Source: Desulfitobacterium chlororespirans DSM 11544 (GTDB taxonomy: Bacteria > Bacillota > Desulfitobacteriia > Desulfitobacteriales > Desulfitobacteriaceae). Taken from it: a stretch of 64,000 bases of DNA. The stretch is taken from contig NZ_FRDN01000006.1 of assembly GCF_900143285.1 (NCBI RefSeq), forward strand, positions 372,001-436,000, written 5' to 3'. The position numbers and the translations under genes are program-made. Shown piece by piece: positions 41,800 through 49,324 of the stretch. Every line of letters starts with the position of its first letter. The stretch's first letter is position 1. The notes below the pieces were generated by a model. That model ran no database searches and was not told the DNA's origin. It worked only from the letters and a program-made list of their open reading frames with translations.

Positions 41800-42486
41800 A
41801 TGTCCGTTCATTGGGAAAAATCACAAGAAACTGAAGAGCAGATACATGTGCTCATCGTGGACAGCCACCGGCCCTTTGCAGAAGGGACCAGGGCGTTGCT
41901 GTCTTCTGAACCGCGCATAGTGATCAGCGGAATTGCCGGGGATGAAGACTCATGTCTGAATTTTCTCCGCCATTCTGTGCCTGATGTTGTTTTATTGGAT
42001 TTTTATCTTCAGGATATCAGCGGGCTGGACTTGATGGATAAGATAAAAGCGGCCCATCCCGATGTAAAGGCTATTCTGATGGTGGAACAAAGTCAGGAGG
42101 GTTATGTTCTGGCGGCAAGCCGCAAAGGGGCTGAAGGGCTGTTGTTGAAAACCTGTGCCGTCGAGGAACTGATACAGGCTGTCTTAAGCGTGTCTAAAGG
42201 GGGCGTGTATTTTTCGCCAAGCCCGTTGACGTTTTCCCAGGTTGAAATAGATTTCCATGATTTGCATTTCCCCGCGAAGCCTGCCGAAGTCCTTAAAAGG
42301 CTGTTGACACCCAGAGAAAAAGAAATTATGGGCCTTCTGACCAAGCCTCTCCATAACAGAGAGATTGCCGCAGTTTTAGGAATCACCGCCCGGGCGGCTC
42401 ACCTTCAGGTGAAGATTATCCTTCTCAAATTTGGGATCAACACACGTCTGGAAGCCGTCTTATCCTGGGCATATGTTGACGAGTAA
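41800..42486 (+). CDS. ComA-like response regulator, NarL/LuxR type
   Basis: 228 residues. The receiver (about 14-130) begins HVLIVDSHRPFAEGTRALL, comparable to the ComA N-terminus with its EGT, but the second acidic residue is Ser22. Asp67 (VVLLDFYL) is the phospho-acceptor candidate and Lys117 (LLLKTCA) is kept, while the switch Thr/Ser position reads Glu96 (AILMVEQ). The LuxR-type HTH (about 165-228) has LTPREKEIMGLLTK, NREIAAVLGI and INTRLEAVL. A 53-base gap separates it from the kinase gene. The degenerate receiver fits unusual or phosphorylation-independent control. Confidence 0.85.
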   Translation: MSVHWEKSQETEEQIHVLIVDSHRPFAEGTRALLSSEPRIVISGIAGDEDSCLNFLRHSVPDVVLLDFYLQDISGLDLMDKIKAAHPDVKAILMVEQSQEGYVLAASRKGAEGLLLKTCAVEELIQAVLSVSKGGVYFSPSPLTFSQVEIDFHDLHFPAKPAEVLKRLLTPREKEIMGLLTKPLHNREIAAVLGITARAAHLQVKIILLKFGINTRLEAVLSWAYVDE

Positions 42487-42506
42487 TTTTTTAATTTAAA
42501 ATAAAT

Positions 42507-42550
42507 AAAAATCCCTCTGCTATCAAAGATAAAAGCAGGGGGATTTTTTT
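42507..42550 (+). terminator. rho-independent terminator of the ComX-Q-P-A-like operon
   Basis: AAAATCCC and CTGC pair with GCAG and GGGGATTTT, followed by a T-run; 21 bases after the last stop. Confidence 0.85.
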
Positions 42551-42579
42551 AGATGGTACTACGGCATCCTAAACTATAT

Positions 42580-42641
42580 TAAAGAACAGCCATTCCCAGC
42601 ATGATGGTTGTCACCGGTCAGCAATACGCTTGTGGTGTTTA
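42580..42641 (-). pseudogene. remnant of a second metal ATPase and its small membrane partner
   Basis: Bases 42599-42641 match 34943-34985 (inside the intact ATPase, around its TGDN motif) with two mismatches in 43. Bases 42580-42595 match 34475-34490 (start of the 59-residue membrane gene) exactly over 16. Order and strand are the same as in the intact operon, with everything between and upstream lost. The scrap begins two bases after the csoR stop, so csoR was once followed by its own ATPase gene. Confidence 0.75.
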
Positions 42642-42643
42642 TT

Positions 42644-42919
42644 CTAAGTCAATCTTGAAAAATGTTCTACTGCTTTAGCAAAATCATTAATTGTTTTATC
42701 CGCATCTCCATGCTCGATGCCTTCCCGAACACAGTGGTTTAAATGTCCCTCTAAAACGACTTGGCCAACTTTATGCAAAGCCTTTTTAGCTGCATTAATC
42801 TGAATTAGAATATCCTCACAGGGAATATCCTCTTCCAACATTTTATCAACGGCTTTGATTTGTCCCATAACCTTGTTCAATCGTCTATGCAGATTATCAA
42901 AATCCATACACTGTCGCAT
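42644..42919 (-). CDS. csoR: CsoR-family copper-sensing repressor
   Basis: 91-residue all-helical DUF156/CsoR repressor. The copper fingerprint is kept: Cys34, His59 and Cys63, with the 25- and 4-residue spacings of Mycobacterium CsoR Cys36-His61-Cys65. The start is ATG 42919 behind AAAGGAGG. A CsoR-type operator overlaps the expected transcription start at its own promoter, and near-identical sites sit in the ATPase promoter 6.5 kb away. Copper(I) binding would release both promoters. RcnR (nickel) or CstR (persulfide) identity is disfavoured by the C-H-C set. Confidence 0.9.
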   Translation of the reverse strand: MRQCMDFDNLHRRLNKVMGQIKAVDKMLEEDIPCEDILIQINAAKKALHKVGQVVLEGHLNHCVREGIEHGDADKTINDFAKAVEHFSRLT

Positions 42920-42934
42920 AACGGCGCCTCCTTT

Positions 42935-42986
42935 ATACCCGTAGGGGTATAACTATAATTTTACCCTGCATTGAAATCATAGTCAA
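42935..42986 (-). promoter_or_regulatory. csoR promoter and operator
   Basis: On the minus strand TTGACT (42986-42981), a 17-base spacer and TAAAAT (42963-42958). The operator ATACCCGTAGGGGTAT occupies 42935-42950, just downstream of the -10. Autorepression is expected. Confidence 0.78.
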
Positions 42987-43014
42987 CAGGGTATGATTCG
43001 TCTGCGTAATTAAA

Positions 43015-43047
43015 AAAGTGCATTTCCAAGCTACGGAAACGCACTTT
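43015..43047 (-). terminator. terminator of the HTH-receiver pair
   Basis: On the minus strand AAAGTGC with TTTCC pairs with GGAAA and GCACTTT, followed by TTTAATTACG. Confidence 0.7.
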
Positions 43048-43073
43048 ATTATTCACGGCATAAGATGAAATTA

Positions 43074-43466
43074 TCAGGAGCTCCCGGATAGCTTGTAGCT
43101 GCTCCGTACCTCATCCAGGATAACATAGATATCCTCCATATCGATCGGCTTCTCCAGGATTCTCAGCGGTGAAGCCTCCGCGAACTGAGGGTGAGCCCCG
43201 GATCCGGTGCAAAATACGATCTGACAGGCCGTGTCATACTTCCGGATGCGCAGTGCTGTTTCCGAGCCGGACAGTTTTTTCATACACTGGTCCAGGAAAA
43301 TCAGATCAAAATGTAGGTGCTCTTCTTCCGCCTGCTTCAGCAGTTCTTCGCCGCTCCCAAATTGGCGGATTTGAAACCGGACATTCTTCCTGGCCTCGTA
43401 TTCCCTGATCATGGCCTCCAGCATCCGGCGCAGAAGCGGGATGTCGTCACATAAAGCGATTTTCAT
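43074..43466 (-). CDS. stand-alone receiver-domain protein
   Basis: 130 residues containing only a CheY-like receiver of the AgrA/LytR type: MKIALCDDIPLLRRML, LIFLDQCM (phospho-Asp), IVFCTGS and ILEKPI. All acidic-pocket, Thr and Lys residues are in place, but no LytTR or other output domain follows. AAGGAG precedes ATG 43466. It lies 59 bases after an HTH gene and is probably its partner. Whether it is a truncated AgrA or a genuine single-domain regulator cannot be decided here. Confidence 0.85.
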   Translation of the reverse strand: MKIALCDDIPLLRRMLEAMIREYEARKNVRFQIRQFGSGEELLKQAEEEHLHFDLIFLDQCMKKLSGSETALRIRKYDTACQIVFCTGSGAHPQFAEASPLRILEKPIDMEDIYVILDEVRSSYKLSGSS

Positions 43467-43525
43467 AGGGCAAATTCTCCTTATCTACATCTATTTCACC
43501 CCGCGTTTGCCGGGGCTGCCTTGCG

Positions 43526-43894
43526 TCATTCCGGGCGTTCGGGGGGCCGCGCTTCTTGGGCTTGCAGCGAAGATAGGACCCGTCGCAATTCAATCAAAGT
43601 GGTATAAATAACCTGCAATTCATGCGTAGAAGAGTTATTCAGGCTGAGTTCGATTTTACGCTGTAGCTCCCACCCATTCGTCCGCTCGGGAAAGAATACG
43701 GCGTCTACCGAAAAATTGAGGAATCTGGCCAGCTTATACAGGACATCCACCGAAGGTTTACGGCTACCGGCTTCGAGCTGTTTGACATGGACGGTGGCAA
43801 TATCCACCCGCTCGGCCAGTTCTTCCTGAGTAAGGTTGTTTTCCAAACGGGCATTCTTGATGGCTCTGCCCAGCCTTTTGGGATCCAGCTCCAT
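43526..43894 (-). CDS. Cro/CI-type HTH regulator with C-terminal helix
   Basis: 122 residues. HTH at about 6-62 (LGRAIKNARLENNLTQEELA, TVHVKQLEAGSRKPSV). Residues 70-122 are helical with a Pro/Glu-rich tail. Proteins of this kind are frequent in mobile elements of gut and soil Firmicutes. GGGGAGG precedes ATG 43894. Cotranscribed with the receiver gene. Confidence 0.85.
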   Translation of the reverse strand: MELDPKRLGRAIKNARLENNLTQEELAERVDIATVHVKQLEAGSRKPSVDVLYKLARFLNFSVDAVFFPERTNGWELQRKIELSLNNSSTHELQVIYTTLIELRRVLSSLQAQEARPPERPE

Positions 43895-44059
43895 TTCCTC
43901 AAGCCTCCCCTATAGTAATCTTAAAGAATCCGCAGCGGATTGAACATCAGCGGAAAGAATACCGTGGAGGATTCTGTGAGAATACTACGACACAAATTTT
44001 CTGTTTTTTGGCTTGATTCTAGCAGGAAGATCCGTGAAGAAATATATCGTTTCATAAAA

Positions 44060-44097
44060 ATTACCCCTAGTGTTATTAATTGACATCTAGGGGTAAT
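44060..44097. repeat. 11-base inverted repeat, 16-base loop
   Basis: ATTACCCCTAG and CTAGGGGTAAT. The CCCC/GGGG ends loosely recall the CsoR operators nearby, but the 16-base gap is far too wide for the same protein geometry. It could be a terminator for leftward transcripts or a regulator site. Confidence 0.45.
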
Positions 44098-44226
44098 GGG
44101 ACGGTATCACCTTTGTCAAGGTTGAATGCCTGGATTCCTTATAATATTCTTCGGCAGAGCCACATTTTTTTTCGGCCATCGATCATAGGCGTTCTGAATC
44201 TGTTGACGGTTGATTTCATGGGACGT

Positions 44227-44270
44227 ATGCTGAAAGCGAAGTTAGCAATACCTAACTTCGCTTTCAGCAT
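44227..44270. repeat. perfect 19-base hairpin with 6-base loop
   Basis: ATGCTGAAAGCGAAGTTAG at 44227-44245 is followed by loop CAATAC and its exact complement at 44252-44270. There is no T-run on either side, so it is not a standard terminator. It sits 100 bases before the ABC pair. Confidence 0.6.
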
Positions 44271-44373
44271 ATAGCCGTTCTGACGGAAAACAAGAATGAT
44301 TCGTCATAGGGCAGAAAGGAAGAAATTTTATGAAATTCACAAGGACACCGCTCCGCAAAGGAGGAAGAAGTCG

Positions 44374-46161
44374 TTGAACAAAACAAGTATCCTGCCCCGG
44401 CTGATGGAGTATGCGGGCAAATACAAAGTCACCATGATCCTGTCCTGGGTTTTCTCCGCTGGCAGCGGAATCCTCAGTCTGGGACCCTATATCTGTATTT
44501 TTTTGGTGGCGCGGGAGCTCGTGGCCGCGGAGGGGAATCTCCTAACGCTGGCTGATGAAACTATGGCGCGTTACGGGTGGCTGGCGGTCAATCTGACTGT
44601 GGCTTCCTTTATGCTGTATGGAATCGGCCTGCTCTGCTCTCACTGGGCCGCTTTCAACTTGGTGGCCAACCTGCGCATCCGCCTGGTCCGGCGGCTGGGG
44701 GAGCTGCCGTTGGGTTTTCATACTGCCAACCCCAGCGGCAAGCTGCGCAAAATCATTGAAAAAAACGCGGATAACACGGAAAACTTCATCGCCCATCAGC
44801 TGCCGGACCTGGCCCAGGCCATCGTCACGCCGGTGGCTTTTTTGGCCAGCATGTTCTATTTTGACTGGAAGCTGGCTCTGATCTGCCTGCTCCCCATCGC
44901 TGCGGGCTTTGCCTTCCTGCGTTCCATGCTGCGCAGCGAAAGTGATGTGTTGCTGGAAAATTACCAGAAAGCTCTGGGGGATATGAGCAACGCGGCGGTA
45001 GAATACGTCCGGGGCATTTCGGTAGTCAAGGTATTCGGGCAGACCGTACACTCTTTCCAGCGTTTCCATATGGCGATCACTACCTACCGGAAATTCGTGA
45101 CGGACTACGCGTTATCTATGGAAAAGCCCATGAGTGGCTATATCGCGGCGGTGCACGGGATCTTTTTTGTGCTCGTTCCGGCGGGCATCATTCTCTATCA
45201 GCTGTCTCAAGGAGCGGAAAGCTTTATCCTGAGTTTTATTTTCTTCGTCGTGTTTACGCCTCTGGTGTCCGTCGTGCTGATGCGGGTCATGTTCAGCTCT
45301 TCCAATCAGCTGATCACGACCCAGGCGCTGGACACCATCGAAAGCCTGCTGGCGGAAAAGCCCTTGCCCCGCACGACGCAACCCCAAAAACCGGGCTCCT
45401 ATGACATCGTCTTTGATTTCGTGTCCTTCCGCTATGAACAGGAGGGAGCGGCGGCGGTCGATGGGCTGTCCTTCACCGCTCCAGCCGGTACGGTTACAGC
45501 ATTGGTCGGCGCTTCGGGGGGCGGCAAAACCACCGTCGCCAACCTGATTTCCCGCTTCTGGGACGTGGAAGCGGGGAGCATCCGGGTGGACGGGGTCGAT
45601 GTCCGGGATATGGACCCCCAGGAATGGATCGGCCAAATCAGCTTTGTGTTCCAGGACGTCAATTTGTTTAAAATGACTGTGGCCCAAAATGTCGCCTTCA
45701 GCAAACCGGGGGCCACGGAAGAAGAGATCAGAAACGCCCTCAGCCTGGCGCAATGTGATGATATCCTGGCTAAGCTTCCTAACGGCATGCATACCGTGAT
45801 TGGCGCCAAGGGAATTTATCTTTCGGGCGGTGAGATGCAACGCATTGCCTTGGCGCGGGCTATCTTAAAAGATGCGCCGGTGGTCCTGCTGGATGAGGCT
45901 ACGGCTTTTGCCGACCCGGAAAATGAATACCGGATTCAAAAGGCCCTGGAGAAGCTGATGCAGGGCAAGACCGTGATCATGATCGCCCACCGTCTGTCTA
46001 CGGTGACCGGAGCGGACCAAATCCTGGTGCTGGAGGAGGGACGGCTCGCCGAGGCAGGTTCCCATCCAGACCTGATAGCCAAAGATGGTGTTTATGCCCG
46101 GATGTTCAGGGAATACCAGGCCGGTACAGCCTGGAAAATAGGAGGTGCGCTTCATGCTTAA
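44374..46161 (+). CDS. ABC transporter half, permease fused to ATPase, subunit 1
   Basis: 595 residues. A six-helix exporter-type membrane domain (about 1-310) is followed by an ATPase domain with Walker A VGASGGGKTTV, signature LSGGEMQRIALARAI, Walker B VVLLDEATAF and H-loop AHRLSTV. The start TTG 44374 is supported by AAAGGAGG nine bases upstream. It overlaps subunit 2 by eight bases. The pair resembles IrtAB/YbtPQ-like heterodimers that import or process metal-chelator complexes, and an AraC-regulated ECF transporter lies nearby. The substrate is not visible in the sequence. Confidence 0.88.
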   Translation: MNKTSILPRLMEYAGKYKVTMILSWVFSAGSGILSLGPYICIFLVARELVAAEGNLLTLADETMARYGWLAVNLTVASFMLYGIGLLCSHWAAFNLVANLRIRLVRRLGELPLGFHTANPSGKLRKIIEKNADNTENFIAHQLPDLAQAIVTPVAFLASMFYFDWKLALICLLPIAAGFAFLRSMLRSESDVLLENYQKALGDMSNAAVEYVRGISVVKVFGQTVHSFQRFHMAITTYRKFVTDYALSMEKPMSGYIAAVHGIFFVLVPAGIILYQLSQGAESFILSFIFFVVFTPLVSVVLMRVMFSSSNQLITTQALDTIESLLAEKPLPRTTQPQKPGSYDIVFDFVSFRYEQEGAAAVDGLSFTAPAGTVTALVGASGGGKTTVANLISRFWDVEAGSIRVDGVDVRDMDPQEWIGQISFVFQDVNLFKMTVAQNVAFSKPGATEEEIRNALSLAQCDDILAKLPNGMHTVIGAKGIYLSGGEMQRIALARAILKDAPVVLLDEATAFADPENEYRIQKALEKLMQGKTVIMIAHRLSTVTGADQILVLEEGRLAEAGSHPDLIAKDGVYARMFREYQAGTAWKIGGALHA

Positions 46162-47902
46162 AAAGACCTTTGCCCTAAGTGCCAAAGGGGCCAGGGATGT
46201 GTTTTGGGCCATCATCCTGACCGCGCTCCACAACCTGAGCGTCATGCTGCCTACTGTGCTGCTCCTGATGCTGGTGGCGGAAATGCTGGGACGGTTCCTG
46301 GGAACCCAGGCGCGGGACTTATCCCTGTTGTTCTACTGGAGTACGGCGCTCCTGCTGCTGCTTGTCATCTACTGGGTTTACCGTTTTACCTATCGCAAAA
46401 CCTATGTTTCCGCCTATGAGGAAAGCGCCAATACCCGCATTACCCTGGCTGAACAAATCCGCAAGCTCCCGCTTTCCTATTTCGGGAGTAAGGATTTAAG
46501 CGACCTGACCAGCACGCTGATGGATGATACGGCCACCGTGGAGCATACTCTGGCCACCAGCGTGGCCGAGCTGTTCGGAGGGATCATTTCCAGCGCGGTC
46601 ATCCTGCTGACCTTGTTTTTCTTTGACTGGCGGATGGGGCTGGCCCTGTTTATCTGCCTGCCGGTGTCGATGCTGATTCTGCTCCTCAGCCGCCGCTTAA
46701 GTTCCTCCTCCAACTGGAAGAACCGCCGGGCCAAGCTCAGCGTCAGCGAAGGGCTTCAGGAGTACCTGGAGAATATGAAGGTGGTGCAGAGCTCACCGCA
46801 AAAGGAAACTTACCGCCTGGGCCTGGAAGATCGCATTCGCAAAGTCGTCCGGACTTCCATGATCTATGAGTTGGTGATGGGTGTTTTTATCAGCGGCGCT
46901 TACAATACGCTGCGGGTGGGCCTGGGGCTGGTGATCGTCACCGGTTCCTATCTGATCATCCACGGGGAGATCAGCCTGATCACCTATCTTTTGTTCCTGT
47001 TTGTAGCGGCAAGGGTGTACGATCCCTTTACGACCCTCTTTTTCAAAATGGGCGAATTTTTCTATTCCCTGGTTAGCGCCTCCCGAATTCGTGAGGTGTG
47101 CGATTTCCCCGTCCAGCAGGGTGAGCCGGAGGTCAGGCTCGACACTTATGACATCACCTTTGAGCATGTTTCCTTTGCCTACAACGAGGAAAATGTCATC
47201 AACGACGTATCCTTTACGGCCAGACAGGGAGAGATCACGGCACTGGTCGGTCCCTCGGGATGCGGCAAAAGCACTCTGAGCAAGCTGGCTGCGCGCTTCT
47301 GGGATGTGAACTGCGGCAGAATTCTCATTGGCGGCCGGGATATCGGCAGCATCGAACCGGAAACCCTGCTCTCCTATGTTTCCATCGTTTTTCAGGATGT
47401 GGTGCTGTTCAATGACACCATTTACAACAACATTAAAATCGGGAAAAAAGATGCCACACGGGCGGAGATTATGGCCGCTGCCCGCACGGCCCGCTGTGAG
47501 GAATTCATCCAAAAGCTTCCCCAGGGGTACGACACGGTGATCGGGGAAAACGGCAAGACCCTGTCCGGCGGGGAACGGCAGCGCCTTTCCATTGCCAGGG
47601 CTCTGCTCAAGAATGCGCCGATCATCCTGCTGGACGAGGCTACCGCTTCTCTGGACCCGGAAAACGAGACACTGATCCAGGAGGCCATCGGTAAGCTGAT
47701 CAAAGACAAAACCGTGCTGATCATCGCCCACCGCCTGCGTTCGGTGGAAAACTGCGATCAGATTATCGTCCTCAGGGAAGGGCGAATCGCGGAAACAGGC
47801 AGACACCGGGAATTGATGGACTTAAACGGCTTATACCGTCATTTGGTCGAACTGCAAAGGGCCAGCGCGGCCTGGGAGGTCGGCGCCGTCCGGCAGGTGT
47901 GA
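46154..47902 (+). CDS. ABC transporter half, permease fused to ATPase, subunit 2
   Basis: 582 residues, partner of the preceding half-transporter. The membrane domain (about 1-300) includes LPLSYFGSKDLSDLTS. The ATPase has VGPSGCGKSTL, LSGGERQRLSIARALL, IILLDEATASLDPENE and AHRLRSV. ATG 46154 has AGGAGG nine bases upstream; a GTG nine bases earlier lies inside that site. The overlap with subunit 1 supports a heterodimer. Confidence 0.9.
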   Translation: MLKKTFALSAKGARDVFWAIILTALHNLSVMLPTVLLLMLVAEMLGRFLGTQARDLSLLFYWSTALLLLLVIYWVYRFTYRKTYVSAYEESANTRITLAEQIRKLPLSYFGSKDLSDLTSTLMDDTATVEHTLATSVAELFGGIISSAVILLTLFFFDWRMGLALFICLPVSMLILLLSRRLSSSSNWKNRRAKLSVSEGLQEYLENMKVVQSSPQKETYRLGLEDRIRKVVRTSMIYELVMGVFISGAYNTLRVGLGLVIVTGSYLIIHGEISLITYLLFLFVAARVYDPFTTLFFKMGEFFYSLVSASRIREVCDFPVQQGEPEVRLDTYDITFEHVSFAYNEENVINDVSFTARQGEITALVGPSGCGKSTLSKLAARFWDVNCGRILIGGRDIGSIEPETLLSYVSIVFQDVVLFNDTIYNNIKIGKKDATRAEIMAAARTARCEEFIQKLPQGYDTVIGENGKTLSGGERQRLSIARALLKNAPIILLDEATASLDPENETLIQEAIGKLIKDKTVLIIAHRLRSVENCDQIIVLREGRIAETGRHRELMDLNGLYRHLVELQRASAAWEVGAVRQV

Positions 47903-47977
47903 AGGGAGTAGCCGCCCGCAAATCGCCGTTCTGATTCCGGCTATAGGCTCTTATCTGTTCGGACGAAAAAATATAAT

Positions 47978-48021
47978 AAAGGTCAAAGTTTTTTCTCTGT
48001 ACAGAAAAAACTTTGACCTTT
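47978..48021 (+). terminator. 19-base hairpin after the ABC pair
   Basis: Arms 47978-47996 and 48003-48021 are exact complements (AAAGGTCAAAGTTTTTTCT) with loop CTGTAC, followed by TGTATTTTATT. It probably terminates the ABC operon. Arm and loop lengths equal those of the hairpin at 44227 before the operon, but the sequences differ. Confidence 0.65.
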
Positions 48022-48063
48022 GTATTTTATTGCCTTATAATGGTATGAAAAGGAGGGTTGTAC

Positions 48064-49266
48064 ATGATAGAACGTAAAGAATACTTAGATCAGCTCATTG
48101 CAAGCAGGGAGAAGGATATCATCAAAATAGTAACTGGCGTGCGCCGCTGCGGGAAATCGACGCTTTTTAAACTGTATATCGATTACCTTAAATCTACAGG
48201 AGTTACTGACGATCAAATTATATCCGTCAATTTGGAAGATATGGATTATGAGCACCTTTTGGACTACAGGGCTTTGTATAGTTATGTTAAGGAACGTCTG
48301 CAGGAAGGAAAATATGCCTATATTTTCCTTGATGAAGTACAGAATTGCCAAGGTTATGAAAAAACTGTGGACAGTTTATATATCAAGCCGAATGTGGATG
48401 TATATATAGCCGGCTCTAATGCGCATATGCTTTCGGGAGAGCTTGCTACGCTGATATCAGGGCGTTATATCACTATCGAAATGCTCCCTCTATCATTTAA
48501 AGAGTATTGTGTTGCTCAGGCCGGAAATGGAAAAAGCTTAAGAGATAATTTTAATGAATATCTGCGTTTCGGATCATTTCCCTATATAGCGCAGCTTGAA
48601 CGCAGTGATGCTGCAGTTGTGCCGTTCATTGAGGGAATATACAATACAATTCTCATAAAAGATGTTGCGAAAAGAGAAGGAATCACCGACATTGTATTGT
48701 TGGAGAGCATTATCAGATTTGTTGCCAGTAGTATCGGAAGCCCTATATCAACCAAAAAAATCAGTGACACGATAAATTCTTCCGGACGAAGGATTTCTGT
48801 AAATACGGTAGATAACTATTTGAAAGCGCTTGCTGACAGCTACATTTTATATAAGGCACACCGCTATGACATTAAAGGACGACAGCTCTTAAAGACATTA
48901 GGGAAATACTATATTGTTGATACGGGTATACGAAATATGCTTTTATCAAGTTCTGCATCCGATATTGGACATCTCATAGAGAATGTAGTTTTCCTGGAAT
49001 TGCAACGCAGAGGATATAAAGTGAATATTGGAAAGATGTTGGAAAACGAAATTGATTTTGTCGCATCGGACATGAGTGGACGCGCTTACTATCAGGTAGC
49101 AGCTTCAGTATTAGATGCGGGAACATTAGCACGGGAGATTGCGCCGCTCCAAAAAATTCCCGATCATTATCCTAAATTTCTTTTGACCCTTGACGAGGTG
49201 GGGGCAGGTTCAAATTATGAAGGGATCAAGCAGGTTAATTTAATCAACTGGCTGCTGGGTGAATGA
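48064..49266 (+). CDS. AAA ATPase with DUF4143 domain
   Basis: 400 residues. N-terminal AAA_14 domain with P-loop VTGVRRCGKSTL, Walker B IFLDEVQN and the sensor stretch YIAGSNAHMLSGELATLISGRY; the C-terminal DUF4143 domain (about 200-345) carries NTVDNYLKALADSYILYKA and YYIVDTGIRNMLL, then ENVVFLELQRRGY. A widespread, horizontally mobile family of unclear role. Codon use is more AT-rich than the transporter genes on either side, which suggests separate arrival. AAGGAGGG lies six bases before ATG 48064. Confidence 0.9.
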   Translation: MIERKEYLDQLIASREKDIIKIVTGVRRCGKSTLFKLYIDYLKSTGVTDDQIISVNLEDMDYEHLLDYRALYSYVKERLQEGKYAYIFLDEVQNCQGYEKTVDSLYIKPNVDVYIAGSNAHMLSGELATLISGRYITIEMLPLSFKEYCVAQAGNGKSLRDNFNEYLRFGSFPYIAQLERSDAAVVPFIEGIYNTILIKDVAKREGITDIVLLESIIRFVASSIGSPISTKKISDTINSSGRRISVNTVDNYLKALADSYILYKAHRYDIKGRQLLKTLGKYYIVDTGIRNMLLSSSASDIGHLIENVVFLELQRRGYKVNIGKMLENEIDFVASDMSGRAYYQVAASVLDAGTLAREIAPLQKIPDHYPKFLLTLDEVGAGSNYEGIKQVNLINWLLGE

Positions 49267-49324
49267 TGTATAAGTTGACCGTAATTTTGCGGATGAGTCA
49301 ATCCGGGACTTGGAGATAATTATT

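Larger units (their letters stand above)
43895..44373. other. 480-base intergenic region with two inverted repeats
   Basis: Between the minus-strand HTH gene and the plus-strand ABC pair. It contains an 11-base inverted repeat, ATTACCCCTAG (44060-44070) with its complement at 44087-44097, and a 19-base perfect hairpin at 44227-44270. An ATG-started frame at 44296 reads into the first ABC gene without a ribosome site and is not taken as the start. Confidence 0.5.

Noticed and set aside
46793-47806. 337-codon minus-strand frame
   Set aside because: Shadow of the second ABC half-transporter.
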